A stretch of 33,269 nt of DNA from Lachnospiraceae bacterium. Its GTDB lineage: Bacteria > Bacillota > Clostridia > Lachnospirales > Lachnospiraceae. Every line of letters starts with the position of its first letter. The stretch's first letter is position 1. The translations under genes were made by a program, and so were the position numbers. The notes below the pieces were generated by a model. The model worked only from the letters and a program-made list of their open reading frames with translations, was not told the DNA's origin and ran no database searches. Shown here one piece after another: positions 31,731 through 33,269 of the stretch. The stretch is taken from positions 1 through 33,269 of the forward strand of contig JAFLTB010000028.1 of assembly GCA_022510605.1 (NCBI GenBank). Reading direction: 5' to 3'.

Positions 31731-32753
31731 ATGGAAGAGAAGGATAATAAAAAAACCGGCAGAAGAAATGGAAAGAAAATAATTCTGTTTGTGGGGATTC
31801 TTTTAGTTCTTGGTATTCTTTGTATTCTAATAAGAAAAGTGATTGAACCCTTTGATATAAATGAGGATGAAGTTGCCCGGATTTCTATATCCTGTCACTG
31901 GTCCATGGAGGAATACCATGCAGATTTGGCCCGTGGGGAAGAAATGCGGGATGCAATAAAGGTGATAAACAGCATCCGGGCGTTTGGGGGCGATGATACC
32001 TTGGTTGAATATATAGGTGGAGATTCACCCGATGCCATGGTGCATTTTTACGATGAAAACGGGGATGAGTGTCATTTTATGAATTTTTATGGCAATATTA
32101 TTTTGTATGATGACACGTATTATAAAATAATTGGGAATGAGGAAAGACAGTATAATAAACTGGAAACATTGTGTGAGAAATATGAGGAGACGGAAGAAAC
32201 TATTTCTGACGATGAAAGTGCCGAACCAACACAGGACAATATAGAGGATGAATATGATGATGAATATTTTGTGGAAAAATATTCTGTATACAGCAATCCC
32301 ATTGATGAATATTTCTGGCCTGAAATATATTCCTGGGAGGCCTCCCAGGTGGAAATCCGGGCAGCACAGGATGCTTATAAAAAAGTGTGGAAGGCAGAAT
32401 TTAAGAGTGTAATGAAGTGGCTGAAGAAAAAGTGTATTTATGATGAGGATAAAAAGAATATTCAGGCACTGGAAAAAAGTGTTGCCAGACAGATAAAAAC
32501 AGAACGCAAGGTTTGTGAAACAGAAATGACAGATGCTTATGGTACGAAGCCGGACCCTGCCAAGGCGGCGGATGGTGTATCGAGGATTTCTCTTTGGGGG
32601 AACGGAACCCGAAGCGGGTTAAATAAGATAGAGGGTGAAATATACCGGGATGCCGCCATGAAAATCATACATCTGTATGGAGGTGTGGGGGATGAAACCT
32701 ATGAATTTCGCAAGGTGGATTATGCTGCAATTATAGAAAAAGAAAAATGGTGA
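31731..32753 (+). CDS. Membrane-anchored protein of unknown function, possible LprI/DUF1311-like C-terminal domain
   Basis: I do not firmly recognise this 340-residue protein. It has a very basic N terminus and one transmembrane helix (about 17-36), so the rest should be extracellular. Residues 45-150 form a mixed domain rich in charged and aromatic residues (ISCHWSMEEYHADL, VHFYDENGDECHFMNFYGN). Residues 150-190 are a strongly acidic, low-complexity linker. Residues about 203-320 are helical. Here QVEIRAAQDAYKKVWKAEF and later spaced lysine/arginine helices resemble the DUF1311 (lysozyme inhibitor LprI-type) family; this likeness is weak and from memory. It starts five bases after rpe and replaces thiN at the end of the operon. 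The ATG has GGGGGGTAGGA upstream. A role in the envelope is a guess based on location. Confidence 0.6.
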   Translation: MEEKDNKKTGRRNGKKIILFVGILLVLGILCILIRKVIEPFDINEDEVARISISCHWSMEEYHADLARGEEMRDAIKVINSIRAFGGDDTLVEYIGGDSPDAMVHFYDENGDECHFMNFYGNIILYDDTYYKIIGNEERQYNKLETLCEKYEETEETISDDESAEPTQDNIEDEYDDEYFVEKYSVYSNPIDEYFWPEIYSWEASQVEIRAAQDAYKKVWKAEFKSVMKWLKKKCIYDEDKKNIQALEKSVARQIKTERKVCETEMTDAYGTKPDPAKAADGVSRISLWGNGTRSGLNKIEGEIYRDAAMKIIHLYGGVGDETYEFRKVDYAAIIEKEKW

Positions 32754-32801
32754 ATAAGGGGCAGGGCCGCAGAACGAAATGGTAGGGCTTTCGTCTGGCC
32801 G

Positions 32802-33269
32802 CTATCTGTATTGCTCCTGCATTAATTTCACAAGCTTCTGCACAATCTCGCGGGTGTCATCTTTGTGGGTGCAGAGTACACAGGAGACCCGCTCTTCACA
32901 GTCGAAGGGCGTCCATGCATAGTCAGGGTTATGGTCATTTAAGAAGCCCGGAGCAAGGCAGATTCCCAGATTGGCCGCTACATTTATCAGTGTAGTATCA
33001 TGGTCTGCACTGTTGAAGTAATTGATTTCTACGGAGTTTATTACTCGTTGTTGTACTTTTCGAAGTGCTATCGGAGAACCACCGCCCACCATGAGGGTCC
33101 TCCCGGCTAAGTCATTGACTGTAACAACTTTTTTCTTTGCTAAGGGATCGTCAGGCTGGGAAATCAGGTAAATCGGACTTTGATAAAAAGGGTGGATCTG
33201 GATGTCCGGAACCCTTCTGACATTTTCCTCTAAAGCAAAAAGAATATCTGTCTCTCTTTTCAGAAACTG
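32802..33269 (-). CDS. LysR-family transcriptional regulator, C-terminal part (cut by window edge)
   Basis: The frame is open from the window edge (33269) to the TAG at 32802-32804 and gives the last 155 residues of a LysR-type regulator. The fragment is the effector-binding domain. DPLAKKKVVTVNDLAGRTLMVGG is the common start of its second subdomain. LINVAANLGICLAPGF is the usual late block, matching the VAAGLGIALLP-type segment of the family. The DNA-binding N terminus lies outside the window. It is convergent with the long dapA-rpe gene train; the 48-base gap has an imperfect hairpin (ACGAAA/TTTCGT within GGCC/GGCC arms) but no T-run. Which operon it controls cannot be told. Confidence 0.82.
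   Translation of the reverse strand, partial: QFLKRETDILFALEENVRRVPDIQIHPFYQSPIYLISQPDDPLAKKKVVTVNDLAGRTLMVGGGSPIALRKVQQRVINSVEINYFNSADHDTTLINVAANLGICLAPGFLNDHNPDYAWTPFDCEERVSCVLCTHKDDTREIVQKLVKLMQEQYR

Overview
This window reads as chromosomal DNA of a spore-forming, Gram-positive anaerobe of the Clostridia, most likely a Lachnospiraceae gut bacterium. The reasons are the spore genes gpr and spoIIP, strong GGAGG-type ribosome binding sites, TTG and GTG starts, a short B12-dependent methionine synthase, and the priA-def-fmt-rsmB-rlmN-prpC-prkC-rsgA-rpe gene order typical of Firmicutes. I see no phage, transposase, tRNA, rRNA or CRISPR array. The species cannot be named from the sequence alone.

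Region 1 (1-3620): a palindromic repeat pair (1-325), then dCMP deaminase (comEB) and ribosomal protein S20 (rpsT, TTG start, near-consensus promoter) on the minus strand. Divergent from rpsT are the spore germination protease gpr and the engulfment hydrolase spoIIP. Region 2 (3624-5295): a small regulatory island with a minus-strand XRE repressor, a 117-bp-plus divergent control region holding a perfect operator-like palindrome, and an XRE + LytTR response-regulator gene pair. Region 3 (5372-12799): a histidine phosphatase, a class V aminotransferase, methionine synthase, two family-2 glycosyltransferases and an LCP-type wall-polymer ligase. Region 4 (12879-17083): ilvN-ilvC with a strong promoter and terminator, a Cof-type HAD phosphatase, an SSB-like protein with two OB folds, and a short corrinoid adenosyltransferase-like protein. 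A 185-bp multibranched palindromic element lies in front of the last gene.

Region 5 (17080-32753): one long plus-strand gene train behind a clear lysine riboswitch: dapA-dapB-murF-priA-def-fmt-yugP-rsmB-rlmN-prpC-prkC-rsgA-rpe, then an unrecognised membrane-anchored protein. Many neighbours overlap by 1-17 bases, and I found no intrinsic terminator after the riboswitch. Lysine/diaminopimelate synthesis, peptidoglycan precursor ligation, replication restart, formyl-Met handling, rRNA methylation, PASTA-kinase signalling and ribosome assembly may therefore be transcriptionally linked. The window closes with the C-terminal part of a minus-strand LysR-type regulator cut by the edge.

The items most worth a second look are the nested palindromic element before the cobO-like gene (16377-16561), the paired palindromes at 1-325, the XRE/XRE/LytTR island with its atypical receiver domain, the lysine riboswitch heading a very long operon, and an unusual cofactor loop in ilvC. 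Most of the rest is ordinary core genome.
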